In this document: in pieces, positions 26,173 through 36,145 of the stretch
How positions within the stretch are numbered: the first letter of the stretch is position 1
How the letters are laid out: every line of letters begins with the position of its first letter
Source: Hirschia sp964342355
GTDB lineage: Bacteria; Pseudomonadota; Alphaproteobacteria; Caulobacterales; Hyphomonadaceae
Assembly (NCBI GenBank): GCA_964342355.1
Contig: CAYFFG010000011.1
Location: forward strand, 33,498 to 97,497
Length of the DNA stretch: 64,000 nucleotides
Direction: 5' to 3'
Position numbers and translations under genes: made by a program
The notes under the pieces: generated by a model
The model's database searches: none
Seen by the model: only the letters and a program-made list of their open reading frames with translations
What the model was told of the DNA's origin: nothing

Positions 26173-27858
26173 GTGTCGAGCCTACCGCGACAGGCTACTG
26201 GGCCTGATTTTAGTGTCGTAAGTGTGGGGCTGTTTACAGCCCTTCTTGCAATAATATCTCTGTTCATCTCTTCTCGCGCGCTGGATGCGAGCATGGCGTT
26301 TCATGCTGGATTAATGGCCGCTGGTTTTGTTCTAGGGCTTGTTGTTCTTGTTTTTTGGTATTCTGGACTGCATGGCGCGGATCCATTTGACCAATCACGT
26401 TATGAGGATGGGCTGGTAAAAGCTGGTGTGTTTGCCTCAATGTTTTGGGGCATTGCCGGTCTACTTGTAGGCGTTGTCATCGCTCTTCAGCTCACCTACC
26501 CTAACATCTTTTACTTTCCAGAATTGGGCTGGACCAATTTCGGACGGCTAAGACCATTACACACTTCCGCTGTAATCTTTGCATTTGGCGGTAACGTGCT
26601 TCTGGCCTCCTCCTTTTATGTTGTTCAGCGCACGTGTCGCACCCGATTAGGCGGCGGTCTTTGGCCTTGGTTTGTCTTTTGGGGGTACCAGCTATTTATC
26701 GTCGTTGCGGCGACCGGTTACCTCATGGGCGTTACACAATCAAAAGAATATGCTGAGCCTGAGTGGTATTCAGATCTTTGGCTAACGATTGTCTGGGTTG
26801 CTTATTTACTGACTTTCCTTGGAACAATTTGGAAGCGCAAAGAACCCCACATTTACGTGGCTAACTGGTTCTATCTGTCATTCATCGTGACAATCGCAAT
26901 GCTTCACATTGTGAACAATCTGACCATTCCGATCAGCATGTTCAGCTCCAAAAGCTACATCTTGATGAGTGGCGTGCAAGACGCTCTAACTCAGTGGTGG
27001 TATGGTCACAACGCGGTTGGCTTTTTCCTGACAACCGGCTTCCTCGCCATTATGTACTACTTCATTCCCAAACGCGTGAACCGCCCGGTGTATTCCTATA
27101 GGCTGTCGATTGTTCACTTCTGGTCCCTGATCTTCATCTACATCTGGGCTGGGCCTCACCACTTACACTACACAGCACTGCCGCAGTGGGCCCAAACGCT
27201 TGGGATGACTTTCTCTATCATGTTGTGGATGCCGTCTTGGGGCGGGATGATCAATGGACTCATGACTCTGTCTGGCGCTTGGGACAAACTCCGTACTGAT
27301 CCAGTAGTGCGAATGATGGTGCTTTCGCTCGCCTTCTACGGGATGTCCACTTTTGAAGGACCTCTGATGTCCGTCAGAGCAGTCAACTCTCTTTCGCATT
27401 ACACAGAATGGGGAATTGGCCACGTTCATTCCGGTGCGCTTGGATGGGTGGGCTTCATTTCGTTCGGTGCACTCTACTGCATGACGCAATGGCTGTGGAA
27501 GCGTGAGCGTCTCTATTCAAACGCCCTGGTGGAATGGCATTTCTGGTCAGCTACCCTTGGTATTGTACTGTACATCACCTCCATGTGGGTTGCTGGTATC
27601 ATGGAAGGCCTAATGTGGCGCTCTTACAACGAGTTCGGCTTCCTTGAGTACTCTTTCATAGAAACTGTCGAAGCAAAGTTTATTGCGTACAACATTCGGG
27701 CCTTAGGCGGACTGCTGTACTTCATTGGCGCCGGCATCATGGCCTACAATTTATGGCGTACCGCTCGCGGCGATGTCCGCACTTCGGAACTTACTCCTGC
27801 AGAAAAAGCTGAACATGAAACAGCCGCAGCAGGCGTTTCAGCTCAGCCTGCAGAATAA
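26173..27858 (+). CDS. ccoN: cbb3-type cytochrome c oxidase subunit I (CcoN)
   Basis: A 561-residue membrane protein of about 12-14 helices. Haem ligand regions are seen in RLRPLHTSAVIFAFGGN, in LTQWWYGHNAVGFFLTTGFL (CuB histidine), in GPHHLHYTALPQWAQ (the histidine pair) and in GHVHSGALGWVGFISFG (haem b/b3). These fit CcoN, the catalytic subunit that reduces oxygen at very low concentrations and pumps protons. The start is GTG 26173, with AAGGGG seven bases upstream. It is the first gene of ccoNOQP; ccoO starts 12 bp downstream. Confidence 0.96.
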   Translation: MSSLPRQATGPDFSVVSVGLFTALLAIISLFISSRALDASMAFHAGLMAAGFVLGLVVLVFWYSGLHGADPFDQSRYEDGLVKAGVFASMFWGIAGLLVGVVIALQLTYPNIFYFPELGWTNFGRLRPLHTSAVIFAFGGNVLLASSFYVVQRTCRTRLGGGLWPWFVFWGYQLFIVVAATGYLMGVTQSKEYAEPEWYSDLWLTIVWVAYLLTFLGTIWKRKEPHIYVANWFYLSFIVTIAMLHIVNNLTIPISMFSSKSYILMSGVQDALTQWWYGHNAVGFFLTTGFLAIMYYFIPKRVNRPVYSYRLSIVHFWSLIFIYIWAGPHHLHYTALPQWAQTLGMTFSIMLWMPSWGGMINGLMTLSGAWDKLRTDPVVRMMVLSLAFYGMSTFEGPLMSVRAVNSLSHYTEWGIGHVHSGALGWVGFISFGALYCMTQWLWKRERLYSNALVEWHFWSATLGIVLYITSMWVAGIMEGLMWRSYNEFGFLEYSFIETVEAKFIAYNIRALGGLLYFIGAGIMAYNLWRTARGDVRTSELTPAEKAEHETAAAGVSAQPAE

Positions 27859-27870
27859 GGAGTTTGATCA

Positions 27871-28629
27871 ATGTCTTTGTTTGACAAACACGACTTCTTC
27901 GAGAAGCACTCACTCGCTCTAACAGTCGGTATTTTAATAGTTGTCGCAATTGGCGGTATCATTGAAATAGCACCACTGTTTTATCTCAAAAACACGATCG
28001 AGAAGGTCGAGGGTATGCGCCCGTATACTCCTCTCGAACTGGCTGGTCGAAACATTTACATTCGAGAGGGGTGTTATGTCTGCCACTCACAAATGATTCG
28101 TCCGCTACGCGATGAAGTTGAGCGTTACGGTCATTATTCACTGGCGGCTGAGTCCATGTATGACCACCCTTTCCAATGGGGTTCTAAACGTACAGGACCG
28201 GATCTTGCGCGAGTTGGTGGCAAATATGCAGACTCCTGGCATTTAGATCACTTGATTGACCCACGGTCTGTGGTTCCTGAATCCATCATGCCTCCTTATG
28301 CGTTTTTGCTCGATAACAAGCTTGATTACGACAACATCAATCTGGATCTGAAGATACTTCGTATGGAAGGTGTTCCATACACTGACGAGATGATCGAAAG
28401 CGCTGCCGCTGACCTTGTCGCCCAAACGGACCCAAATGCAGACTGGGAAGACATGGTTGCACGTTACGATGCTTTGTCCGGTCGTGACGGCACGGTTCAG
28501 GTACGCGCATTCGATGGTAATCCGTCCGATGTCACAGAAATGGACGCGCTCATCGCTTATATGCAGATGCTTGGCACTCTAGTCGACTTCAGCACTTACG
28601 AAGCTGAAGACCTGCAAAACCGGAGGTAA
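27871..28629 (+). CDS. ccoO: cbb3 oxidase monohaem subunit (CcoO)
   Basis: A 252-residue protein with one N-terminal membrane helix (SLALTVGILIVVAIGGIIEI) and a c-type haem site GCYVCHSQMIRPLRDEVERY. The distal methionine is probably in ESIMPPYAFL. CcoO takes electrons from CcoP and passes them to CcoN. A GGAG-type site lies in the 12-bp gap after ccoN and ccoQ begins 6 bp downstream. Confidence 0.96.
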   Translation: MSLFDKHDFFEKHSLALTVGILIVVAIGGIIEIAPLFYLKNTIEKVEGMRPYTPLELAGRNIYIREGCYVCHSQMIRPLRDEVERYGHYSLAAESMYDHPFQWGSKRTGPDLARVGGKYADSWHLDHLIDPRSVVPESIMPPYAFLLDNKLDYDNINLDLKILRMEGVPYTDEMIESAAADLVAQTDPNADWEDMVARYDALSGRDGTVQVRAFDGNPSDVTEMDALIAYMQMLGTLVDFSTYEAEDLQNRR

Positions 28630-28635
28630 GCGATT

Positions 28636-28800
28636 ATGTCCTACTCATTACTTTCCAGCTTTGCTCAGACTTGGGGGCTGCTCTACTTCGTAATTATGTT
28701 CGGAGCCGCGCTCGCATACGCCCTTTGGCCTTCTAACAAAGACACTTTTAAGGCTGCTGCCTCAATTCCACTACAAGATCGGGAGCCCTCCGATGAGTGA
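28636..28800 (+). CDS. ccoQ: cbb3 oxidase small subunit (CcoQ/FixQ)
   Basis: A 54-residue protein starting MSYSLLSSFAQTWGLLYFVI, with one membrane helix (about 11-31) ending ALWPSNKDTF, typical of CcoQ. CcoQ stabilises or assembles the cbb3 complex. It is correctly placed between ccoO and ccoP. AGGAGGT... is not fully present, but GGAGGTAAG sits 8 bases before the ATG. It overlaps ccoP by 8 bp. It is too short for common gene-length cut-offs. Confidence 0.93.
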   Translation: MSYSLLSSFAQTWGLLYFVIMFGAALAYALWPSNKDTFKAAASIPLQDREPSDE

Positions 28801-29677
28801 TCAATCACAAAAGGATATAGACTCACATTCCGGTGTTGAAACAACCGGGCATGAATGGGATGGCATCAAGGAACTGAACAATCCGCTACCCCGTTGGTGG
28901 CTCTACATATTTTATGCGAGTATTGCCTTTTCAGTGCTCTGGTGGGTGTTGATGCCAGCTTGGCCCGCTCTACCGGGGGGCTCAGGAAATACGGCAGGTG
29001 TCTGGAATCAATCAGACCGCTCAGAGGTTGTTGACGATCTTGCCGCCCTCAGTTCGGCGCGAGCGGAAAATACGAAACAGCTTCTTGAAGCTTCACTCGA
29101 GGAAATTGAAGGATCACAAAACCTCCAGCAATTTGCTCTTGCCATGGGAGAAAGCGTGTTTGGTGACAATTGCGCGACCTGTCATGGAGCTGGCGGACGT
29201 GGCGCAAAGGGATACCCTTCCCTCGCTGATGATGTTTGGCTTTGGGGAGGTTCTCTTGATGACATTCAACAAACCATCACCTACGGCATTCGCACAGAAC
29301 ACGCCGACACAAGATATTCTGAAATGCCTGCCTTCGGTACGGACGGTTTCCTATCCGAAGCCGAAATAGACGATCTTGTACAAAAGGTTCTGAGCTTGTC
29401 TGGCCAAGAGCACGACGCCTCAGCCGTTTCAAGAGCTAATGAAGTCTACGAACTTAACTGTTCTTCTTGTCATGGTCTTGAAGGTGAAGGTGAGCGGGTA
29501 TTTGGCGCGCCCGATCTAACCGACAATGAATGGCTGTATGGCGGATCACCAACAGCAATACGTGAAACCATTTACAAGGCTCGGAATAGCGTCATGCCGT
29601 ATTGGGAAGATCGTTTAGATCAAGCCACCATTAAAGCTCTCGCTGTTTATGTGCACACCTTAGGGGGTGGAGAATAG
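28793..29677 (+). CDS. ccoP: cbb3 oxidase dihaem subunit (CcoP)
   Basis: A 294-residue protein: N-terminal EWDGIKELNNPLPRWWLYIF and one long membrane helix pair, then two c-type haem domains with CATCHGAGGRG and CSSCHGLEGEG; axial methionines are in SEMPAFG and NSVMPYW. CcoP accepts electrons from cytochrome c or the bc1 complex. It follows ccoQ with 8-bp overlap and precedes ccoG by 25 bp. Confidence 0.96.
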   Translation: MSDQSQKDIDSHSGVETTGHEWDGIKELNNPLPRWWLYIFYASIAFSVLWWVLMPAWPALPGGSGNTAGVWNQSDRSEVVDDLAALSSARAENTKQLLEASLEEIEGSQNLQQFALAMGESVFGDNCATCHGAGGRGAKGYPSLADDVWLWGGSLDDIQQTITYGIRTEHADTRYSEMPAFGTDGFLSEAEIDDLVQKVLSLSGQEHDASAVSRANEVYELNCSSCHGLEGEGERVFGAPDLTDNEWLYGGSPTAIRETIYKARNSVMPYWEDRLDQATIKALAVYVHTLGGGE

Positions 29678-29702
29678 TAGGGTTTAAAGCGTAGTCAGCG
29701 AT

Positions 29703-31145
29703 ATGAAACACGAACTCATCGGAGAACCGCCTCCGCCAGGCCAAAGCCCACTTTATACTAAGCGAGAGGCCATTTACCCCAAGCTGGTGTCTGGCAAGTT
29801 TCGAAACTTTAAATGGTCGTTTTTGGTCTTGTCGCTGGCAGTTTATTACATCTTGCCATGGTTGCGTTGGGACAGAGGTCCTAACGCACCAAGCCAGGCC
29901 GTACTGGCGGATTTCGCTGAGGGAAAATTCTACTTCTTCTTTCTCGAAATCTGGCCCCAAGAAGTTTATTACATCACTGGACTACTCATTCTTGCGTCGC
30001 TAGGCCTCTTTCTGGTGACGTCCCTTTTTGGACGTGTCTGGTGTGGTTATGCTTGCCCACAGACTGTCTGGACAGACCTTTACATTGCCGTTGAGCGTTT
30101 GTTTGAGGGAGACAGAAATGCGCGTATAAAGTTGGACCGTGCGCCTTTTTCATTCAACAAGGCCTGGCGTAAAACCGCAAAACACATCGTTTGGATCTTA
30201 ATCGCAGCGGTCACAGGCGGTGCGTTCGTTTTATACTGGCATGATGCGCCAACGTTATTAGCAAACTTCTTTCAAGGCACAGCCCAAACGTCTGCATACG
30301 TTTTCGTCCTTATCCTGACCGGAACAACCTACGCGCTAGCCGGTACGATGCGCGAACAAGTTTGCACCTATTTGTGTCCATGGCCTCGTATACAGGCCGC
30401 TCTCACCGACGAACACGCGCTTAACGTCACGTACAGGTGGGACAGAGGCGAACCTCGAGGCCCTCACAAGAAGGGGGATACATGGGAAGGTCGTGGCGAT
30501 TGTATCGATTGCAACGCGTGCGTAGTCGCTTGCCCTGTTGGAATCGACATCAGACATGGGCCACAATTGGAATGCATTCATTGCGCCCTTTGTATTGATG
30601 CCTGTGATACGATTATGAAGCGAGTCGACAGACCTACTGGCCTAATTGGATACGACACCGATACTAATGTGGCTAAGCGCGCAAAAGGAGAAAAATCGAC
30701 ATACAACCTGTTGCGACCACGGGTGATTGTCTACGCTGTTCTCATTGTGGCTGTAAGTCTTATAATGTTCGTTGGGCTGATTTCGCGAACAACTTTTGAT
30801 ATCAACATTTTAAAAGACCGATCGCCTCCTTATGTTGAACTTTCTAACGGCGATATCCGCAATGGATACACTCTTAAACTGATCAACAAGCGAAACTGGG
30901 ATCGCGAAATACTGGTAGAGATTTCCGGATCTAGTAACATGGAAGTCGATATTCCCGGTTTGAGCGGTGAAAACGACCTAGTCGTCATGAGCGCTGGTGA
31001 GGTAAATCGATATCGGCTGTTGGTAACTGTGCCAGAAAATGAGTTGGACACCTTCTCCGGTAAGCTCTCAATAAAAGTAATCGATGTAAAAACTGGCTCA
31101 AGCCAGGTTAACTCGGCTCCTTTTTCCGTTCCAAGAGATAGATAA
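29703..31145 (+). CDS. ccoG: Cytochrome c oxidase accessory protein CcoG (FixG/RdxA)
   Basis: A 480-residue membrane ferredoxin-like protein. It has several membrane helices, the motif GRVWCGYACPQTVWTDLY, a cysteine-rich pair of 4Fe-4S sites (CIDCNACVVACPVGID, CIHCALCIDACD) and a C-terminal IgG-like domain (FixG_C). CcoG reduces Cu(II) or supports copper delivery during CcoN assembly. The gene is 25 bp after ccoP and 1 bp before ccoH. Confidence 0.95.
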   Translation: MKHELIGEPPPPGQSPLYTKREAIYPKLVSGKFRNFKWSFLVLSLAVYYILPWLRWDRGPNAPSQAVLADFAEGKFYFFFLEIWPQEVYYITGLLILASLGLFLVTSLFGRVWCGYACPQTVWTDLYIAVERLFEGDRNARIKLDRAPFSFNKAWRKTAKHIVWILIAAVTGGAFVLYWHDAPTLLANFFQGTAQTSAYVFVLILTGTTYALAGTMREQVCTYLCPWPRIQAALTDEHALNVTYRWDRGEPRGPHKKGDTWEGRGDCIDCNACVVACPVGIDIRHGPQLECIHCALCIDACDTIMKRVDRPTGLIGYDTDTNVAKRAKGEKSTYNLLRPRVIVYAVLIVAVSLIMFVGLISRTTFDINILKDRSPPYVELSNGDIRNGYTLKLINKRNWDREILVEISGSSNMEVDIPGLSGENDLVVMSAGEVNRYRLLVTVPENELDTFSGKLSIKVIDVKTGSSQVNSAPFSVPRDR

Positions 31146-31146
31146 G

Positions 31147-31632
31147 ATGGTGAAAGAAATTACCGCCAAACATGTGCTGTTTGGGTTAATTGGGTTCTTC
31201 GCAATTATCTTCGCAGTCAACGGAGTTTTCCTGACCCACGCTATCCAGAGTTTCCCCGGAGAAGCTGAAGAAAAATCCTATCTGCAAGGTATTAACTTCA
31301 ATGAAAAATTGTCTCAAAAGAAGGCACAAGCGTCGTTGGAATGGAGATCCGAAATTGGCTTGATTGAGGCCGGATCCCCAGGCAATTCTATAATCGAAGC
31401 GCGTTTCTTTGATGCCCAAAACATGCCTATAAACATGTTGAATGTTTCAGCAACTCTATCCCAGCATGATGACGACCATCAGCAGATGCACCTTTCATTC
31501 AAAGGTATTGGTGACGGGCGTTATCAGGCCGACGTTTCAGCATTAACTGCCGGTCGTGTGACAATCGAAATCATGGCTGTCCAGGAAAATGCAACGTCTT
31601 TCAATGCTACCAAAACGATACAGATAAGATGA
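31147..31632 (+). CDS. ccoH: cbb3 oxidase assembly protein CcoH (FixH)
   Basis: A 161-residue FixH-family protein: one N-terminal helix (HVLFGLIGFFAIIFAVNGVF) and a periplasmic beta-sandwich domain. FixH family proteins help insert metal or haem into cbb3. It overlaps ccoI by 4 bp, giving translational coupling with the copper ATPase. Confidence 0.9.
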   Translation: MVKEITAKHVLFGLIGFFAIIFAVNGVFLTHAIQSFPGEAEEKSYLQGINFNEKLSQKKAQASLEWRSEIGLIEAGSPGNSIIEARFFDAQNMPINMLNVSATLSQHDDDHQQMHLSFKGIGDGRYQADVSALTAGRVTIEIMAVQENATSFNATKTIQIR

Positions 31633-33860
31633 GCATCGCTTCTGAGTTTGATGATGTTTTAAAAGGCTGCCCTAGCGGTATGGGACCGCCTGAAACAGAC
31701 TCCTCTATGAGATCTCTGGACCCTGCTGCTTTCGTAAAATCTGGAAAAGAAGGCAATTTTGTCGATATTCTTGTTCGGGGTGCTAAATGCGGTGCTTGTT
31801 TATCCAAAATTGAAAATGCAGTTGAGAACCTTCCCGAGGTAACTTCAGCACGGCTTAATCTAACGACAGGTAAATTACACACTGTCTGGCAGACAACCAG
31901 TTTTGACCCTCTGAACATTATCAAGAAGCTAAATGAACTTGGTTATGGCGCCGCGCCATTTGATCCTGACGAGATCTCCTCTCACCATAACAAAAAAGAA
32001 CGCCAATTACTCTTATGCTTAGCAGTCGCAGGGTTTGCCGCAGCTAACATCATGCTTCTGTCTGTTTCCGTATGGGCTGACGTAGGAGAAATGGGCAGTG
32101 TCACCAAGAGCTTCATGCATTGGGTGTCGGCTGCTATAGCGTTTCCAGCGGTGGCCTTTTCTGGGCGTCCATTTTTCGGATCCGCTGTAAGAGCGATAAA
32201 GGGGGGGCACGTCAACATGGACGTGCCTATATCACTGGCGGTTTTACTCGCTCTTGGGATGAGTTTGTACGAAACTATCAATCACGGTGTTCATACCTAT
32301 TTTGACGCCGCAGTGATGTTGCTGTTCTTTCTCCTCATCGGCAAATTTCTTGATGCAAGACTACAACGGCGTGCGCACTCTGCAGCAGAAGATTTAGCAG
32401 CCATGCAGGCTGTATCGGTCACTCGGATAGACGATGACGGTACAGCTCGTGCGGTTAAAGCGTCGGATCTTTTGCCCGGTCAAACTATTCAAATCGCACC
32501 AGGCGAACGGTTTGCTGTGGATGTAGAGATTTTTTCCGGGATATCAGATCTCGACACACGACTCGTTACTGGTGAGACCCGTCCAGTTCACGCTGATGTC
32601 GGCGCTAGAGTGTATGCAGGGACTATTAACGTCACGAACAGTCTATTCGGCAAAGTGCTCGCAACGACCGAAGATTCAATGCTTGCAGAGATTTCTAAGC
32701 TGTTGGACGCCGGCGAGCAAAAGCGGTCAACATATCGAAAAATCGCGGACACAGCCGCACGCATATATGTTCCACTTGTCCACACGCTAGCGGCACTCAC
32801 ATTTCTTGGATGGTATGCATACGCAGGCGACCTTAAACAGGCGATATTTACTGCAATAGCTGTTTTGATCATTACATGTCCCTGCGCCCTCGCGCTTGCC
32901 GCTCCGGTTGTGCAAGTTGTGGCTGTTGGCGCACTTTTCAAAAGACATGTGTATTTAAAGTCTGGCGACGCGCTTGAACGTATAGCAACTTGCCAGCACG
33001 TCATTTTGGATAAAACCGGAACCCTTACCGAACCTGTCCCCGTTTTAAATGAAGGAGACTACTCCAGCCCTGCGCTCTTATCTGCGGCGCAATTAGCAAG
33101 AAGCAGCCGACATCCCTACTCTCGCGCAATCGTCACAGCAGCGGGCGCGGGACCTCTCGCTAAAGAGGTCACTGAAGTGCCGGGAAAAGGCGTTTTTGGT
33201 CTTGTTGACGGACGTTATGCAAAATTAGGAACCCCAACTTGGGTAGTAGGCGAGAATGTTATTGAAAAAGACGCTCTTTGCTTCTCATTTGAGGAAGAGC
33301 AACCAGTATTTTTCTCTTTCAGTGAACGCCCAGTTCAAGGCGCACATACGATTGCCTCCGAACTTAAAAAAAGAGGAATTACTTCTGAAGTGCTTTCGGG
33401 GGATTCCGAAGAACGCGTTGCAAGATTAGCAAAAAATCTGGGGCTGCACCTTTGGACTGCGAAGGTGTCGCCAGTAGCTAAAGCCTTACGTTTGGAAGAG
33501 CTGGAAAATCAGGGCATTTCAACTCTGATGGTTGGAGATGGTCTTAATGACGCCGGCGCAATTGCACAAGCAAAAGCTTCGCTGACCCCTGGCGGCGCAG
33601 TAGACATTAGTCGCTCTGCCAGCGATGGCGTTTTTTCATCCAACGATATCTCTGTCATACCAGAGGTGATTGATATTGCACGTTCTGCGCGCTTGAGAAT
33701 GCTGGAAAATTTCGGGTTTGCCGCTCTATATAATGCCGTTGCAATACCCCTCGCTGTTCTGGGTCATGTTACACCACTTGTAGCAGCCATAGCGATGTCG
33801 GGCTCTTCTCTCGTTGTCACCCTTAACGCGCTGAGACTAACCTTTAACAGTAAGAGATAA
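31629..33860 (+). CDS. ccoI: P1B-type copper ATPase CcoI (FixI)
   Basis: A 743-residue heavy-metal P-type ATPase. It has an N-terminal HMA domain with GAKCGACLSKIEN, membrane helices, the A-domain TGET equivalent (VTGETRPV), the metal-transport CPC motif (ITCPCALALAAP), phosphorylation site DKTGTLTEP and the hinge GDGLNDAGAI. CcoI delivers copper for the CuB centre of CcoN. It begins inside ccoH (ATGA) and ends 5 bp before ccoS. Confidence 0.94.
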   Translation: MSIASEFDDVLKGCPSGMGPPETDSSMRSLDPAAFVKSGKEGNFVDILVRGAKCGACLSKIENAVENLPEVTSARLNLTTGKLHTVWQTTSFDPLNIIKKLNELGYGAAPFDPDEISSHHNKKERQLLLCLAVAGFAAANIMLLSVSVWADVGEMGSVTKSFMHWVSAAIAFPAVAFSGRPFFGSAVRAIKGGHVNMDVPISLAVLLALGMSLYETINHGVHTYFDAAVMLLFFLLIGKFLDARLQRRAHSAAEDLAAMQAVSVTRIDDDGTARAVKASDLLPGQTIQIAPGERFAVDVEIFSGISDLDTRLVTGETRPVHADVGARVYAGTINVTNSLFGKVLATTEDSMLAEISKLLDAGEQKRSTYRKIADTAARIYVPLVHTLAALTFLGWYAYAGDLKQAIFTAIAVLIITCPCALALAAPVVQVVAVGALFKRHVYLKSGDALERIATCQHVILDKTGTLTEPVPVLNEGDYSSPALLSAAQLARSSRHPYSRAIVTAAGAGPLAKEVTEVPGKGVFGLVDGRYAKLGTPTWVVGENVIEKDALCFSFEEEQPVFFSFSERPVQGAHTIASELKKRGITSEVLSGDSEERVARLAKNLGLHLWTAKVSPVAKALRLEELENQGISTLMVGDGLNDAGAIAQAKASLTPGGAVDISRSASDGVFSSNDISVIPEVIDIARSARLRMLENFGFAALYNAVAIPLAVLGHVTPLVAAIAMSGSSLVVTLNALRLTFNSKR

Positions 33861-33865
33861 TCAAC

Positions 33866-34015
33866 ATGAACATCCTGCTGATACTCATACCCCTTGCCAT
33901 CACGATGGGATTGATCGGATTGGCTGGTTTCTTCTGGTCCTTAAAATCTGGTCAGTATGACGATCCTCAAGGAGCCGCCCAACGTATTTTGGACGACCCA
34001 GACACACCGCTTTAA
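33866..34015 (+). CDS. ccoS: cbb3 oxidase maturation protein CcoS
   Basis: A 49-residue CcoS: N-terminal membrane helix (LLILIPLAITMGLIGLAGFF), WSLKSGQYDDPQGAAQRIL, and a short acidic tail. CcoS helps cofactor insertion into cbb3. The start at ATG 33866 lies 5 bp after ccoI and the stop at 34015 is 3 bp from the convergent acs gene. It completes a full ccoNOQP-ccoGHIS set. Confidence 0.93.
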   Translation: MNILLILIPLAITMGLIGLAGFFWSLKSGQYDDPQGAAQRILDDPDTPL

Positions 34016-34018
34016 TAT

Positions 34019-35971
34019 TTAAACATCTTTTCTATTCATACGGTTCATTATCAGATCATCAACGACCTCTGGTTCAGCCAATGTTGATGTGTCTCCAAGG
34101 TTGGAAAAGTCATCTTCAGCAATCTTGCGTAAGATCCTTCGCATGATTTTGCCAGAGCGCGTTTTAGGAAGTCCCGGAGCAAATTGTACAAGATCTGGCG
34201 ATGCAATGGGACCAATTTCATGCCTCACCCACGTTACCAGATCAGTTCGAAGCTTTTCACTCTGGTCATGTCCTGCCGTTAATGAAACATAGGCGTATAT
34301 ACCCTGGCCCTTGATGTCGTGCGGATATCCGACAACCGCCGCCTCTGACACGGCTTCATGCGCAACCAGTGCGCTTTCTACTTCAGCAGTCCCCATTCGA
34401 TGACCTGACACGTTGATTACGTCGTCCACACGGCCGGTAATCCAGTAATATCCATCGGCGTCCCGCCTACAGCCGTCACCTGTAAAGTATTTGCCCGGAT
34501 AGGTGGAAAAATAGGTCTCGTAAAAACGCTGATGGTCGCCATAAACTGTGCGCATCTGCCCTGGCCAAGAGGCTGTGATAACCAGATTCCCTTCGGCTTC
34601 TCCCTCCAATACCAAGCCCTCTGCATCAACGATTTGTGCTTGAACGCCAAACAATGGTTTTGTTGCAGAACCCGGCTTAAGGGCAGTCGCCCCAGGAAGC
34701 GGTGATATCATCACGCCACCCGTTTCAGTTTGCCACCACGTATCTACAATTGGACATCGTCCTTCACCCACAACACGATGATACCATTCCCATGCTTCGG
34801 GATTGATAGGCTCTCCAACAGATCCCAACAGTCTCAATGACTGTCGGGAGGTTGTCTCAACAAACTCCTCGCCTTTTCCCATAAGAGCGCGAATAGCTGT
34901 CGGAGCGGTGTAGAATATGTTGACGTTATATTTGTCTACAATCTGCCAGAAACGGGAAGCATCTGGATAAGTCGGCACCCCTTCAAACATTAGGGTAGTG
35001 GCCCCATTAGCCAGCGGACCGTAGATTATATAACTGTGACCTGTGACCCAGCCGACATCTGCCGAACACCAGTAAATTTCACCCGGTTTATAATCGAATA
35101 CATATTGGTGCGTCATTGAAGCCCAGACGAGGTATCCGCCTGTCGTGTGCAATACGCCTTTGGGTTTTCCTGTAGAGCCTGATGTGTATAGAATGAAGAG
35201 CGGGTCTTCAGCATTCATCGGTTCTGGCGCACAGTCTGAAGAGACATTCTTATCCACTTCATGTAGCCAGTGATCCTGCTCTTCATTGAAAGCAACTTCG
35301 CCGCCTGTGTGCTTAACAACCAGAACGCCAACATTGTGATCAACATGAGCTAACGCCTTGTCAACGTTGGACTTCAGAGGAATTTTTCGCCCTCCTCTGA
35401 CGCCTTCATCCGCCGTGATAACGAACGAGCTCTCACAATCGTTGATACGCCCCGCTAGAGCTTCTGGAGAAAAACCGGCAAATACAATTGAGTGAACAGC
35501 CCCGATACGCGCACATGCTAGCATGGCGTAAGCTGCTTCAAGAATCATAGGTAAATAGAGTGTAACCCGGTCACCCTTTTTAACGCCGATCTCTTTTAAG
35601 ACATTTGCAAATCGGCAGACGTGTTTAAATAATTCACCATAGGTGATTTTGCAGTCTGTACCCGGTTCGTCGCCCTCCCAGATGATGGCGACTTCATCCC
35701 GTTTGGCGTCTACGTGTCTATCCACACAATTGTATGAAACGTTCAATTCGCCATCTTCAAACCAGCGAACGTGAAGGTCGTCTTTGCTCCAGGACACATC
35801 TTTTATTTTCGTAAAAGGCTTGCTCCAGTGCAGTCGTTTGCCTTGCTCCGTCCAGAATGCCTCGGGATCTTCAATAGATGCCCGGTACATCTGCTGAAAT
35901 TCAGCCTCATTGATGAGCGCTTTGTCCGCCACTTTAATTGGCACAGGATAGATTTTTGCTTGCTCGCTCAT
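34019..35971 (-). CDS. acs: Acetyl-CoA synthetase Acs
   Basis: A 650-residue AMP-forming acetyl-CoA synthetase starting at ATG 35971 (MSEQAKIYPVP) with GGGAGG just upstream; an in-frame upstream start adds 31 residues of unlike sequence and is rejected. Motifs seen: ILYTSGSTGKPKGVLHTTGG (P-loop), VDTWWQTETGG (acetyl pocket tryptophan region), YFTGDGCRRDADGYYWITGR, and the acetylatable lysine in PKTRSGKIMRRILR. It activates acetate to acetyl-CoA and in this window feeds GltA. It is convergent with ccoS and divergent from the crotonase at 36146. Confidence 0.97.
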   Translation of the reverse strand: MSEQAKIYPVPIKVADKALINEAEFQQMYRASIEDPEAFWTEQGKRLHWSKPFTKIKDVSWSKDDLHVRWFEDGELNVSYNCVDRHVDAKRDEVAIIWEGDEPGTDCKITYGELFKHVCRFANVLKEIGVKKGDRVTLYLPMILEAAYAMLACARIGAVHSIVFAGFSPEALAGRINDCESSFVITADEGVRGGRKIPLKSNVDKALAHVDHNVGVLVVKHTGGEVAFNEEQDHWLHEVDKNVSSDCAPEPMNAEDPLFILYTSGSTGKPKGVLHTTGGYLVWASMTHQYVFDYKPGEIYWCSADVGWVTGHSYIIYGPLANGATTLMFEGVPTYPDASRFWQIVDKYNVNIFYTAPTAIRALMGKGEEFVETTSRQSLRLLGSVGEPINPEAWEWYHRVVGEGRCPIVDTWWQTETGGVMISPLPGATALKPGSATKPLFGVQAQIVDAEGLVLEGEAEGNLVITASWPGQMRTVYGDHQRFYETYFSTYPGKYFTGDGCRRDADGYYWITGRVDDVINVSGHRMGTAEVESALVAHEAVSEAAVVGYPHDIKGQGIYAYVSLTAGHDQSEKLRTDLVTWVRHEIGPIASPDLVQFAPGLPKTRSGKIMRRILRKIAEDDFSNLGDTSTLAEPEVVDDLIMNRMNRKDV

Positions 35972-36145
35972 ACTGCCTCCCAAAAGCACTCGACGCTGGT
36001 ATGTATCTAAGTTCCAGCTATTTTTCCTGAGCGTATAGGACAATATAGCAGCCTTTTTGGCCACCGGTTTTAGTAATTTGTCACTTAACGTTTCGCGATG
36101 ATAATGCTCGAATCCACCCGTATAATACTCAGTTGAGGTTCACAC

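Noticed and set aside
26019..26294. 91-residue minus-strand ORF overlapping the ccoN start
   Set aside because: No ribosome site or homology is visible; it covers the ccoN 5' end and lies upstream of the candidate small RNA promoter. Coding is unlikely.
34019..36064. 681-residue version of Acs with a 31-residue N-terminal extension
   Set aside because: The extension lacks family similarity, while ATG 35971 has a good ribosome site and the canonical length.
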